Origin: an uncultured Christensenellaceae bacterium
GTDB lineage: Bacteria > Bacillota > Clostridia > Christensenellales > CAG-314
Length of the DNA stretch: 64,000 nt
Assembly (NCBI GenBank): GCA_910585195.1
Contig: CAJUCX010000003.1
Span: 67,079 to 131,078, forward strand
Direction: 5' to 3'
This document shows positions 17,052 to 24,998 of the stretch, one piece after another. How positions within the stretch are numbered: the first letter of the stretch is position 1; the number at the start of each line of letters is the position of its first letter. Position numbers and translations under genes: made by a program. The notes beneath the pieces are model-generated. The model saw nothing but the letters and a program-made list of their open reading frames with translations. It did not search any database and was not told where the DNA came from.

Positions 17052-19031
17052 ATGAAACAAAAGTATTACATCACTACGCCGATATATTATCCTAGCGGCA
17101 ACTGGCACTTGGGACATTGCTATACAACGGTCATTTGCGACGCAATCGCGCGTTTTAAGCGAATGGACGGTTTTGATGTATTCTTTTTGACCGGCACCGA
17201 CGAGCACGGCGTCAAGATAGAAAAACGCGCGGCGGAAAACAATACCACGCCGAAAGCGTTCGTCGACAATTTAGTTGACAGCATAAAAGACTTGTGGAAG
17301 GTGCTCGGCATAAGTTTCGATAAATTTATCCGCACGACCGACGACTATCACGTTGCGGCGGTGCAAAAGATATTCAAACAACTTTACGACCAAGGCGATA
17401 TTTACAAGGCAGAGTACGAGGGGATGTATTGCACTCCTTGCGAATCTTTCTGGACGGAAAGTCAGCTTGTAGACGGCAAATGCCCCGACTGCGGCAGACC
17501 TGTGGAAAAAGCCAAAGAAGAAAGTTATTTCTTCCGTCTTTCCAAATATCAAGACAAACTTATAGAGTTGTATAAAAACAATCCCGAGTTTATTTCGCCT
17601 AAGTCTAGAATGAACGAAATGATAAACAACTTTATAAAACCCGGGTTGCAAGACCTTTGCGTATCCCGTACTTCTTTCAAGTGGGGCATACCTGTAACGT
17701 TCGACGACAAACACGTAATTTACGTTTGGATTGACGCTTTGACAAATTATATAACGGCATTGGGCTACGGAAGCAATGACGACAGTCTGTTCAAAAAATA
17801 TTGGCCTGCCGATATACATATGGTAGGCAAAGAGATTGTAAGGTTTCATACCATTATATGGCCGGCAATCCTTATGGCTTTGGGTGTGGAAATGCCAAAA
17901 CAGGTTTACGGACACGGCTGGCTTTTGATAGGCGGCGACAAGATGAGCAAATCAAAGGGTAACGTAGTCGACCCGTTTGTGCTTTCCGACAGATACGGCG
18001 TCGACGCGGTAAGATACTTTTTGTTGCGCGAGGTGCCGTTCGGCAGCGACGGCGTCTATACTAACGAGGCGTTGATTGCGCGCACAAATGCAGATTTGGC
18101 AAACGACCTCGGCAACTTGGTGTCAAGAACAACCGCAATGATTACTCAATATTTCGGCGGAGTCGTGCCAAACAATAAAGCGGCGGAAGATATTGACAAA
18201 GACCTTATCTCTTTGTGCGAGAGCGCGCTGGGTAAAGTAAGAGCCGACGTGGAAAAATTGCTTATTCCCGAAAGTCTCGGCGAGATATTCCGTCTGATTC
18301 AACGCGCAAACAAATATATCGACGAAACAATGCCGTGGGTTTTGGCAAAAGACCCCGAAAAAAAAGACAGACTCGGCACCGTGCTTTATAATCTTGCGGA
18401 AACCATAAGAATTTCCGCAGTGTTGCTTGCGCCGTTTATGCCTGCGACCGCACAAAATATATTTGACAGGTTGCAACTCGGCAAATTGCCGAACGACTTT
18501 GCAAGCGTTAAAAAATTCGGCGGACTTAAATCCGGCGGCGGCGTAACCAAAGGCGACGCGCTGTTCCCTAGACTCGATATGAAGAAAGAACTTGCCGAGT
18601 TGGAGAAACTCGCCGCAGAACAGCAAAAGTCTTCCGCAGACGTTAAAAAATCTAATGCAAACAAGAACGAAGCCGCCGCACCGACGGGAAAAGAATCGGG
18701 AGAAAAAGAGGAAATTACCATTGACGACTTTGCAAAGGTGCAGCTTGCAACGGCAAAGGTCGTTGCCTGCGAAAAGGTAGAAAAAAGCGACAAACTGCTT
18801 AAACTTACTTTGGACGTCGGCGGAGAGAGCCGCACTGTCGTAAGCGGCATTGCGGAGCATTATACGGCGGACTATATGGTCGGCAAAACGGTAGTGATAG
18901 TCAAAAACTTAAAGCCTGTCAAACTGCGCGGAATTTTAAGCGAAGGTATGATACTTTGCGCTTCAAACGGCAAAGACGTGGTGTTTGTTTCTCCGGAAAA
19001 AGAAATAGAAAGCGGCAGCGGGGTAAATTGA
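17052..19031 (+). CDS. metG: methionyl-tRNA synthetase with C-terminal tRNA-binding domain
   Basis: 659 residues. Class I catalytic core with HLGH at 19-22 and KMSKS at 297-301; a zinc knuckle uses C127, C130, C144 and C147. After the anticodon-binding helical domain comes a low-complexity alanine/lysine/serine linker (about 520-560) and then an EMAPII/Trbp111-like domain (VQLATAKVVACEKVEKSDKL ... GILSEGMILCAS) that helps dimerise and hold tRNA. ATG 17052 has AGGAG upstream. The stop codon overlaps the tatD start by one base, so translation is coupled. Confidence 0.97.
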   Translation: MKQKYYITTPIYYPSGNWHLGHCYTTVICDAIARFKRMDGFDVFFLTGTDEHGVKIEKRAAENNTTPKAFVDNLVDSIKDLWKVLGISFDKFIRTTDDYHVAAVQKIFKQLYDQGDIYKAEYEGMYCTPCESFWTESQLVDGKCPDCGRPVEKAKEESYFFRLSKYQDKLIELYKNNPEFISPKSRMNEMINNFIKPGLQDLCVSRTSFKWGIPVTFDDKHVIYVWIDALTNYITALGYGSNDDSLFKKYWPADIHMVGKEIVRFHTIIWPAILMALGVEMPKQVYGHGWLLIGGDKMSKSKGNVVDPFVLSDRYGVDAVRYFLLREVPFGSDGVYTNEALIARTNADLANDLGNLVSRTTAMITQYFGGVVPNNKAAEDIDKDLISLCESALGKVRADVEKLLIPESLGEIFRLIQRANKYIDETMPWVLAKDPEKKDRLGTVLYNLAETIRISAVLLAPFMPATAQNIFDRLQLGKLPNDFASVKKFGGLKSGGGVTKGDALFPRLDMKKELAELEKLAAEQQKSSADVKKSNANKNEAAAPTGKESGEKEEITIDDFAKVQLATAKVVACEKVEKSDKLLKLTLDVGGESRTVVSGIAEHYTADYMVGKTVVIVKNLKPVKLRGILSEGMILCASNGKDVVFVSPEKEIESGSGVN

Positions 19032-19801
19032 TGATAGATTGTCATACACATTTGGAAGACGAAAGACTGCTTTGCGACGTCGATTGCATAGTAAACGATT
19101 TCGATAAAGACGGCATAGAGTTTGTTATAGACGGGTCAAGCAATCTCGACACTATGAAGTGCGCTTTCGACCTGTCGCAAAAGTACGGCAAAGTTTATAC
19201 AACGGTAGGCTGCCACCCAAACGACGCGGCAGGTTTTGACAAACAGATGGCTGATTTGATGGAAGTTTATGCCGAAAACAAAAAAGTGCTTGCAGTCGGC
19301 GAAGTAGGTTTGGACTATCATTACGACGAGCCTTCGAAGGAAATTCAGCATAAAGTATTTGTAGAGCAGTTGGCTCTTGCGGAGGCTTTCAAACTGCCGG
19401 TTGTTTTGCATATAAGGGATGCTTACGGCGACGCGCTTAAAATTTTGCAGGACAACAAACCGTTGTTAAAACACGGCGTCGTGCTGCATTGCTACTCGGG
19501 CAGCCGCGAAATCGCACAGGAGTTTTTGAAATTGGATTGTTTCTTTTGCTTCGGCGGCGCAATAACTTTCAAAAACGCCAAAAAAGAAGAAATCATAAAA
19601 TCAATTCCTTTGGAAAAACTTTTGACGGAAACCGATGCGCCTTATATGACGCCCGAGCCGTTCAGAGGCAAGACAAATTATCCCAAATTTATAAAATATA
19701 CTTATCAAAAAATGTGCGGCGTGTTGGGAGTGTCTTTTGAAGAATTGGAAGAACTCGTTCGCAAAAACACAAAAAGCATATTTACAAAACTTGCGAAATA
19801 A
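19031..19801 (+). CDS. tatD: TatD-family metal-dependent hydrolase
   Basis: 256 residues, amidohydrolase fold. Metal ligands visible: CHTH at residues 4-7, the glutamate in GEVGLDYH, histidines in VVLHIRDA and VVLHCYSG, and the aspartate in TETDAPYM. Family members act as 3'-5' DNA/RNA exonucleases or in RNA processing (YabD/TatD). The start is fixed by the TGATG overlap with metG. The metG-tatD-radical SAM-rsmA order is a common Clostridia/Bacilli arrangement (metS-yabD-rnmV-ksgA in Bacillus), with a radical SAM gene in the position where rnmV is expected. Confidence 0.93.
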   Translation: MIDCHTHLEDERLLCDVDCIVNDFDKDGIEFVIDGSSNLDTMKCAFDLSQKYGKVYTTVGCHPNDAAGFDKQMADLMEVYAENKKVLAVGEVGLDYHYDEPSKEIQHKVFVEQLALAEAFKLPVVLHIRDAYGDALKILQDNKPLLKHGVVLHCYSGSREIAQEFLKLDCFFCFGGAITFKNAKKEEIIKSIPLEKLLTETDAPYMTPEPFRGKTNYPKFIKYTYQKMCGVLGVSFEELEELVRKNTKSIFTKLAK

Positions 19802-19922
19802 TCTCCCCGTATTTTTACAAAAAGCGCGGGAGAAAAATGAAAAAAAGTTATTAAATACAAACTGTTAAAATAAAAATTACTTTAATAATATCGTGATTAA
19901 CGGAAAAAGGGACGTGAAAAAT

Positions 19923-20513
19923 ATGAACAATTACGTTTATGAAGTGGGCGAAAATCTTTACATCAACGTTACAAACAAATGTTCCAACAAATGCTCGTTT
20001 TGCATACGCAACGGGCACGACGGAATGAACGGCAAAAACCTGTGGCTCGACAAAGAGCCTACCGCGCAGGAAATTATCGACAGCCTGCCGGAGGACTTGA
20101 CTAAATATAAAGAAGTTGTCTTTTGCGGTTTCGGCGAGCCGACTTACAAACTCGACGTAGTATGCCAAGTAGGCAAGTACGTCAAATCAAAAGGTCAGCG
20201 CACTCGCATAAATACCAACGGTCAGGCAAATCTTATACACGGCGGCGACATAACCGACCAACTTGTCGGCGCAATCGACGTGATAAACGTCAGTATGAAC
20301 GCTTCCAACGCAGGGGAGTATCAGCGCATTTGCAACAGTTCTTTCGGCGAGGTTGCGTTTGTGGCTATGCTTGACTTTGCTTATAAATGTCAAAAACGCG
20401 GTATTAACGTCGTTATGTCGGTAGTCGACGTGATAGGCGAAGAAGAAATCGCCGCGTGCCAACAGCTTTGCGACAACAAAGGTCTTACTTTGCGCGTAAG
20501 GAAGTTTGAATAG
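19923..20513 (+). CDS. TatD-associated radical SAM protein
   Basis: 196 residues. The radical SAM cluster motif CSNKCSFC (C-x3-C-x2-C) is near residues 20-27; VVFCGFGEPTY follows the family GGEP-like position and INTNGQANL the SAM-binding strand. The protein is short and has no extra SPASM cluster domain. It fits the recurrent family of radical SAM proteins encoded next to tatD, whose substrate is unknown. ATG 19923 is chosen; a GTG at 19893 is possible. The stop overlaps the rsmA GTG start by one base. About 120 non-coding bases separate it from tatD. Confidence 0.87.
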   Translation: MNNYVYEVGENLYINVTNKCSNKCSFCIRNGHDGMNGKNLWLDKEPTAQEIIDSLPEDLTKYKEVVFCGFGEPTYKLDVVCQVGKYVKSKGQRTRINTNGQANLIHGGDITDQLVGAIDVINVSMNASNAGEYQRICNSSFGEVAFVAMLDFAYKCQKRGINVVMSVVDVIGEEEIAACQQLCDNKGLTLRVRKFE

Positions 20514-21340
20514 TGGAAATTAAATCCGTCTTGCAGCAAAACGAATTCCGCTTTAATAAAAAATTCGGTCAAAATTTTATTTCCGATACGAATTTGCTGG
20601 AAGCGATAGTTTGCGACGCAGGGGTTACAAAAGACGACGTTGTTATAGAAATCGGCGCGGGCGCGGGGTCTTTGACTTATGCGTTGGCTCAAAAGGCAAA
20701 AAGGGTAATTGCCTTTGAAATTGACTTTAACTTAAAAAGCGTGCTTAAAACGACTTTGCAGGGACTCAACAATGCAGAAGTTATATTCGGCGACGTGATG
20801 GACAAGCCTATCGACGAGATAGAAAGTCTTGCCGGCGGCAGTTTTAAGGTGGTTGCAAACCTGCCTTATTACATTACTACGCCCGTGCTTATGCGCTTTG
20901 TGGAAGAAAGCGCAAATATGTCGTCTATGACGGTTATGGTGCAAAAGGAAGTTGCCGACAGACTTGTCGCAAAAGCAGGCGGCAAAGACTACGGCAGGAT
21001 AACCGTTGCGGTGGATTGCTTCGGCGACGCAAAACTTATGCGCAATGTGTCAAGACAAATGTTTTATCCGCAACCCAACGTAGACAGCGCGGTTGTGAGG
21101 ATAGACCGCAACAAAAAATATTCCGTTGACGAAAAGCTGCTAAGACAAGTAGTAAAAAGCGCCTTTGCAATGCGCCGCAAAGTTTTTTCCACCTGCCTTG
21201 CCGCAGGGCTCGGCATAAGTAAAGAACAAGCAACGCGCTATATCACGTCGTTGGGCAAAGACGCGCAGGTAAGGGGAGAAACCTTCACCACACAGGATTT
21301 TGTAAACCTTACAAATTTGATAGCGGCAGACGGTAAATAA
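20513..21340 (+). CDS. rsmA: 16S rRNA dimethyladenosine transferase
   Basis: 275-residue KsgA/RsmA, which dimethylates A1518 and A1519 of 16S rRNA late in 30S assembly. Motifs: KFGQNFISD near 20, SAM-binding VIEIGAGAGSLT at about 43-54, and catalytic NLPYYITTPVL (NLPY) at about 115-125; the C-terminal helical domain is complete. It uses a GTG start at 20513, overlapping the upstream TAG. A terminator follows about 20 bases later. Confidence 0.96.
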   Translation: MEIKSVLQQNEFRFNKKFGQNFISDTNLLEAIVCDAGVTKDDVVIEIGAGAGSLTYALAQKAKRVIAFEIDFNLKSVLKTTLQGLNNAEVIFGDVMDKPIDEIESLAGGSFKVVANLPYYITTPVLMRFVEESANMSSMTVMVQKEVADRLVAKAGGKDYGRITVAVDCFGDAKLMRNVSRQMFYPQPNVDSAVVRIDRNKKYSVDEKLLRQVVKSAFAMRRKVFSTCLAAGLGISKEQATRYITSLGKDAQVRGETFTTQDFVNLTNLIAADGK

Positions 21341-21360
21341 ATTTTATCTACATATATAAA

Positions 21361-21392
21361 CTCTTTTGCAATTTGCAAAGGGGTTTTATTTT
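21361..21392 (+). terminator. intrinsic terminator after rsmA
   Basis: CTCTTTTGCAA pairs with TTGCAAAGGGG (two G-U pairs) with almost no loop, followed by TTTTA and a second T run. Confidence 0.75.
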
Positions 21393-21673
21393 TTTGCCGT
21401 AAACTGCAATAACAAAAATTAACTGAGGATAAATGTACGTTAGCAAAGCGAAACGGCATAACAAGTTTCAACAGGGCAAAAGACGAAATAAAATTCAGAC
21501 GATTTAACAGTGCTTATGCTGTTTTAATTATTGTAAGTTTTAACTGCGGTAAAACGGCGCGGCATAAGTATTTTTGCAGTAAATTAAAATAAATTTTACC
21601 AAAAGCAAAAATAATCGCCAAAAGGCGGCATAAAGGGACACGGCTCTTGCAATAAAATGTATAAAGGTGAGTT
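21393..21673. other. intergenic region without a recognised feature
   Basis: 281 AT-rich bases between the rsmA terminator and the next gene. I see no convincing promoter pair, RNA or open frame. A CGCCAAAAGGCG mini-hairpin lies near 21618 but without further support. Confidence 0.5.
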
Positions 21674-22510
21674 ATGTCAGAATATGTAAAGAAGATTTTG
21701 GTTTTTGACGAAATAGAAAAAGGCTTTTCGGTAAACAGCAAAAAAGTTTCCGGCGTGCTTAAAGCGGAAAAAGTCGAAAACAAAAGCAATGCGGAAATTT
21801 TCGTAACAAATTTCAACCGACAAAAAGCCGACGAGTTGGAGTACGTTTTGCGCGTCGGCAGCAAAACTTACAACGGCAAATCCAGCACCGCGAAATTTTG
21901 CGTTGCGCTTGACGGCGTGGGACAGTATGACGAAGTGGCCTGCTTGCTTGCCGCGGTAAACTGCGGCGCGTGCATACCGTTTGCATTTGCGTCAAATACC
22001 GATTGCGTTACGGCAGACGTACTTAAACAAAGTTTAACCACGCTGTTGGAGGAAACACCCACAAAGTATGAAGAATTCGTCTGCGCAACCGACAACTTTT
22101 ACGCCAAAGACGACGGTTTCGATTTGGACGCCATACGCAAAAACTCTACTTCTCGGTTTAAGCCGATAGAAGATTTGCGCGGATACGAGCCGACGGAAGG
22201 CAAAAGTTTTTTTGAGGGCGTAAAAGACATACTCAAAAGAATTTTAGAGACTTATCCGCCCTGCGACGAACTCAACGACGGCATAAAAAACTCCTTTTGG
22301 GTTAAAGTGCCTTTCAGACAGGAAAAGTTTTTCGTGGTCGGCATTGTTGAAGAAAACTCAAAACCACAATATATAGTTTACGGCGTCCCGGGAGAAAAAA
22401 ATAAAAAACCGCCCGACAGCAGTTTCCGCTTTTTGCCGCTTAAAAACAACAATCAAGGTTTTTGGGCGTTGTATCAAAATATAAATACAGGGTGTTTGGA
22501 GGAAAAATAA
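21674..22510 (+). CDS. unrecognised 278-residue protein
   Basis: I do not recognise the family. ATG 21674 has AAAGGTGAG upstream, codon use matches neighbouring genes and the frame is uninterrupted, so it is a real gene. No signal peptide or membrane segment is seen. Residues 1-110 look strand-rich (KILVFDEIEKGFSVNSKK, ADELEYVLRVGSKTYNG); 110-200 are charged and helical; the C-terminus (EKFFVVGIVEENSKPQYIVYGVPG, then FWALYQNINTG) is strand-rich with aromatic residues. The C-terminal part resembles the pattern of small domains found in clostridial spore or cell-envelope proteins, but this is weak. It lies just upstream of the tandem RNA units. Confidence 0.75.
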   Translation: MSEYVKKILVFDEIEKGFSVNSKKVSGVLKAEKVENKSNAEIFVTNFNRQKADELEYVLRVGSKTYNGKSSTAKFCVALDGVGQYDEVACLLAAVNCGACIPFAFASNTDCVTADVLKQSLTTLLEETPTKYEEFVCATDNFYAKDDGFDLDAIRKNSTSRFKPIEDLRGYEPTEGKSFFEGVKDILKRILETYPPCDELNDGIKNSFWVKVPFRQEKFFVVGIVEENSKPQYIVYGVPGEKNKKPPDSSFRFLPLKNNNQGFWALYQNINTGCLEEK

Positions 22511-22566
22511 ACGCAAAAATTTCCGTACAGATAATTAAATAATGATTTGCCGTGTACAAAACTCTT

Positions 22567-22595
22567 TTGCCTTAATATGAGGAAATATTTAATAA
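22567..22595 (+). promoter_or_regulatory. promoter of structured RNA copy 1
   Basis: TTGCCT (22567-22572), 17-base spacer, TAATAA (22590-22595). The predicted start, about G22602, is exactly where the long first hairpin begins. Confidence 0.65.
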
Positions 22596-22601
22596 AGTGT
22601 T

Positions 22602-22788
22602 GGTTTTCAAATAAGGCGCTTATTTGAAAACAGGATAGCGTGCTTCACGCGCCGACAGCCAAAAAAGTAAACGGCGCAAGCCGAGGATTTGCATTTTAAT
22701 ATTTTGAAAATGCGTTGGAAACGCACCGAAGACCAAAAAGATTTCTCGACGCAAACTTGACTGTTGCACGGTGTAAACAAAAACTCTT
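22602..22788 (+). ncRNA. structured non-coding RNA, copy 1 (raiA-motif-like size)
   Basis: No open frame of note; instead a row of perfect hairpins. TTTTCAAATAAG-GCG-CTTATTTGAAAA is a 12-bp stem at the 5' end. GCGTG-CTT-CACGC, CGGC-GCAA-GCCG (a GNRA tetraloop, which favours the plus strand), GCATTTT...AAAATGC and GCGTT-GGA-AACGC follow. The conserved unpaired A-rich linkers and multi-hairpin layout fit a large structured RNA of about 190-210 nt. It does not match tmRNA, RNase P, SRP or 6S by its visible features. The raiA-motif RNA of Clostridia is of this size and is my best guess, from memory only. The 3' end is not defined. Confidence 0.7.
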
Positions 22789-22817
22789 TTGTACTAATGT
22801 GCGGAAATCTTTATAAA
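22789..22817 (+). promoter_or_regulatory. promoter of structured RNA copy 2
   Basis: TTGTAC (22789-22794), 17-base spacer, TATAAA (22812-22817). Same position relative to the second copy as the first promoter to copy 1. Confidence 0.65.
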
Positions 22818-22823
22818 GTGATT

Positions 22824-23010
22824 GGTTTTCAAATAAGGCGCTTATTTGAAAACAGGATAGCGTGCTTCACGCGCCGACAGCCAAAAAAGTAAACGGCGCA
22901 AGCCGAGGATTTGCATTTTAATATTTTGAAAATGCGTTGGAAACGCACCGAAGACCAAAAAGATTTCTCGACGCAAACTTGACTGTTGCACGGTGTAAAC
23001 AAAAACTCTT
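22824..23010 (+). ncRNA. structured non-coding RNA, copy 2
   Basis: Base-for-base identical to copy 1 over the whole hairpin region, shifted by 222 bases. It has its own -35/-10 pair. After it comes a third copy of the promoter block (23011-23039) in which the -35 TTGTAC and spacer remain but the -10 has become TTTGAA, so no third RNA is expected. Confidence 0.7.
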
Positions 23011-23042
23011 TTGTACTAATGTGCGGAAATCTTTTTGAACCG

Positions 23043-23071
23043 TTGCCAAGTTGACAAAATGGTGATATAAT
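23043..23071 (+). promoter_or_regulatory. promoter of lipoprotein gene
   Basis: TTGCCA (23043-23048), 17-base spacer, TATAAT (23066-23071), 31 bases before the ATG. An internal TTGACA at 23051 is at the wrong spacing. Confidence 0.75.
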
Positions 23072-23102
23072 AACTGACGATAAAATTTATTTGGAGCATA
23101 AT

Positions 23103-24584
23103 ATGTCAAAGAAAATCTTTGCTACTCTCGTGCTTGCGTTTGCCGCATTGTTTGCATTCGTAGGTTGTTCGGGAGACAATTACTCATTTACAGCATTAAC
23201 AGACAACCCTTCCGCCAATGAAGAAGTAAGAAGCAACGGCGGCATTTACGTAGAAAAGGGCAAATACAGTTATTTCGTAAACGGCGCTGAAGACGGCACG
23301 GGTTCAAACAACTTCGGCGACGAGCATAAAGGCGCAATAGTAAGATGCCTTACCGCCGACCTTACCAAAAGCGGCAGAACGGTAGAAGTAGTCGTACCTA
23401 AAATAGTTTATGCGGGCAATAAAGACTCCGCAGGTTTTTATATCTTCGGCGACAGAATTTACTACACAACCACAAACAACACCAAAGACGCCAACGGCAA
23501 CGTGCAGTTTACAAAAATGGACTTTATGTCTGCAAACATAAACGGCACCGACACAAAGTTGCTTGCAACAGTAGATAAGAATGATATTGCTTATCAAGTT
23601 GTTCAAACAGGCGACAGCGTTTATATATTTTATACCGGCACAGATACTATTAAAGTAAACGGCGAAGATAAGGAAGTTACTGCGCTTTATCAGATAGATG
23701 CTCAAACCAAAGAAGTCAAAATGATTGACAACGACGTTGTTACGTATGCTTACGACAGAGAAGGCGGAAATACGGTTGCTTATGCAAAACAGGCAGAGCG
23801 CAAAACGTCCGCGTCTACCGGTCAAGAGCAGGACGAAACCACTTACAACTTGCTTTATAAGTTTGTTGCGGGCAATGAAGAACCGCAACTTATCAAAAAC
23901 GGCAAGGGTGCAGATATTAAACAAAATTGCAATATGACGGTTATCTCCGTTGTAAACAACGTTATTTATTATTCTTACACAAGCACGCTGCTCTCAACAA
24001 AATATCTTGCAAAATATGACACGGCGGAAAAAACAATCGTGCAAACGTCGCAAGACTATAAAAACTTTATCCCGTTTGTAGAGGACAACAAAGACGCGAT
24101 TTACTGTCTTGACGGCAGTTGGATTAAAAAAATAGTTTTCAACAACGGCGCAATAGAATCGCAAACTTTGCTTTGTATGCCGAGCAGCACAAGCATAACT
24201 TTGCAAAAAGTAGTCGGCAATTATCTTTTCTATGCAACAAGCAGTTCGGACGACTCAACAAGTGTGCTGTATAGAATAGACTGCGACCAAACCAACCAAA
24301 CAGAGGCAAAAGTCATTTACGGTACGCTTAGCGACACGTGGGGCAACTACGACTTTGCTGTCGTCGGCGAGGGCGAAGACCAAACAGTCGCGGTGTTTTA
24401 CTTCAACTGGAACGAAAGCGGCAAATTTGCAAACTATTTGTATATGGACGTATATCAGCCGAAAGAAGATGACGACGACGCAAAAATAACTTCCAAACGC
24501 ATAGGCAAACTTACTTCAGGCAATGCCGCAACCGCAAAAGAAAGCGGCGACGACGCGCAGGCAGTGGAAAGTTATACAAAATAA
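23103..24584 (+). CDS. lipoprotein with DUF5050-like beta-propeller
   Basis: 493 residues. Signal peptide with lipobox FAFVGC near residues 19-24; the mature protein is extracellular. The body is a series of strand repeats of the form IYV..GKYSYFVNG, GDRIYYTTTNN, GDSVYIFYTG, KDAIYCLDGSWIKK, NYLFYATSS, typical of DUF5050/LRP1-like propellers that read ...YY.. then a short turn. No catalytic motif is seen. The C-terminus is acidic and low-complexity. ATG 23103 has TTTGGAGC upstream; the gene has its own promoter and terminator. Role unknown; likely a surface sensor or binding protein. Confidence 0.8.
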   Translation: MSKKIFATLVLAFAALFAFVGCSGDNYSFTALTDNPSANEEVRSNGGIYVEKGKYSYFVNGAEDGTGSNNFGDEHKGAIVRCLTADLTKSGRTVEVVVPKIVYAGNKDSAGFYIFGDRIYYTTTNNTKDANGNVQFTKMDFMSANINGTDTKLLATVDKNDIAYQVVQTGDSVYIFYTGTDTIKVNGEDKEVTALYQIDAQTKEVKMIDNDVVTYAYDREGGNTVAYAKQAERKTSASTGQEQDETTYNLLYKFVAGNEEPQLIKNGKGADIKQNCNMTVISVVNNVIYYSYTSTLLSTKYLAKYDTAEKTIVQTSQDYKNFIPFVEDNKDAIYCLDGSWIKKIVFNNGAIESQTLLCMPSSTSITLQKVVGNYLFYATSSSDDSTSVLYRIDCDQTNQTEAKVIYGTLSDTWGNYDFAVVGEGEDQTVAVFYFNWNESGKFANYLYMDVYQPKEDDDDAKITSKRIGKLTSGNAATAKESGDDAQAVESYTK

Positions 24585-24610
24585 TTTTTATAAACAACGC
24601 TACACTTAAA

Positions 24611-24634
24611 TACCGCCGACGGCGGTATTTTTTT
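24611..24634 (+). terminator. intrinsic terminator after lipoprotein
   Basis: TACCGCC-GAC-GGCGGTA stem (7 bp) followed by seven T. Confidence 0.88.
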
Positions 24635-24888
24635 GTTTCAAATTATTTACGACAGTTTTGCGCAAACTGTAAATATAACCTTGTTTTGCAATTATGCTTT
24701 ATTGCATTTACGGCGAAAAGCGGCGAAAATGCATATTTTTGCCGAGCATTTCGCTTTTTTAACGGCGGTTTTTCTTTTGTTTTTAAGTGCGAGTTGGCAA
24801 AAATTGGCAAAAATGCGCGCATTCAGGCGCGTTTGGGCGCAAAAAATAAAAATTTAAGTAAATAAAGACCGTAAATTTTTATTGCTAA
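24635..24888. other. intergenic region without a recognised feature
   Basis: 254 bases with runs of GGCGAAAA/GCAAAAAT-type words around 24712-24845, but no stable long hairpin and no supported gene; the open frame across it lacks a ribosome-binding site. Confidence 0.5.
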
Positions 24889-24917
24889 TTGACATTTGAT
24901 TTCACGAGTGTTATTAT
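24889..24917 (+). promoter_or_regulatory. promoter of repeat-containing surface protein
   Basis: TTGACA (24889-24894), 17-base spacer, TATTAT (24912-24917); about 80 bases before the ATG. Confidence 0.78.
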
Positions 24918-24998
24918 ATTTTATACAAGTAGAGTTTTACAATTTATTGATTTAATTTGCGTGTTGGGTGCAAAACTCATTGCGCAAAAGGAGTTGTT

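Larger units (their letters stand above)
22600..23034. repeat. tandem duplication, 222-bp period
   Basis: 22600-22812 and 22822-23034 are identical over 213 bases. The unit consists of RNA gene plus the promoter of the next copy. Perfect identity indicates a recent duplication or continuing gene conversion. Confidence 0.95.

Noticed and set aside
22600..23034. CRISPR array
   Set aside because: Only two long (222-bp) identical units that include promoters; no short repeats with unique spacers.
22600..23034. Insertion sequence or transposon ends
   Set aside because: No transposase frame and no target duplications; the unit is explained as promoter plus RNA.
24633..24857. 74-codon open frame in the gap before the surface protein
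   Set aside because: It starts within the terminator T run, has no ribosome-binding site and ends in low-complexity sequence.
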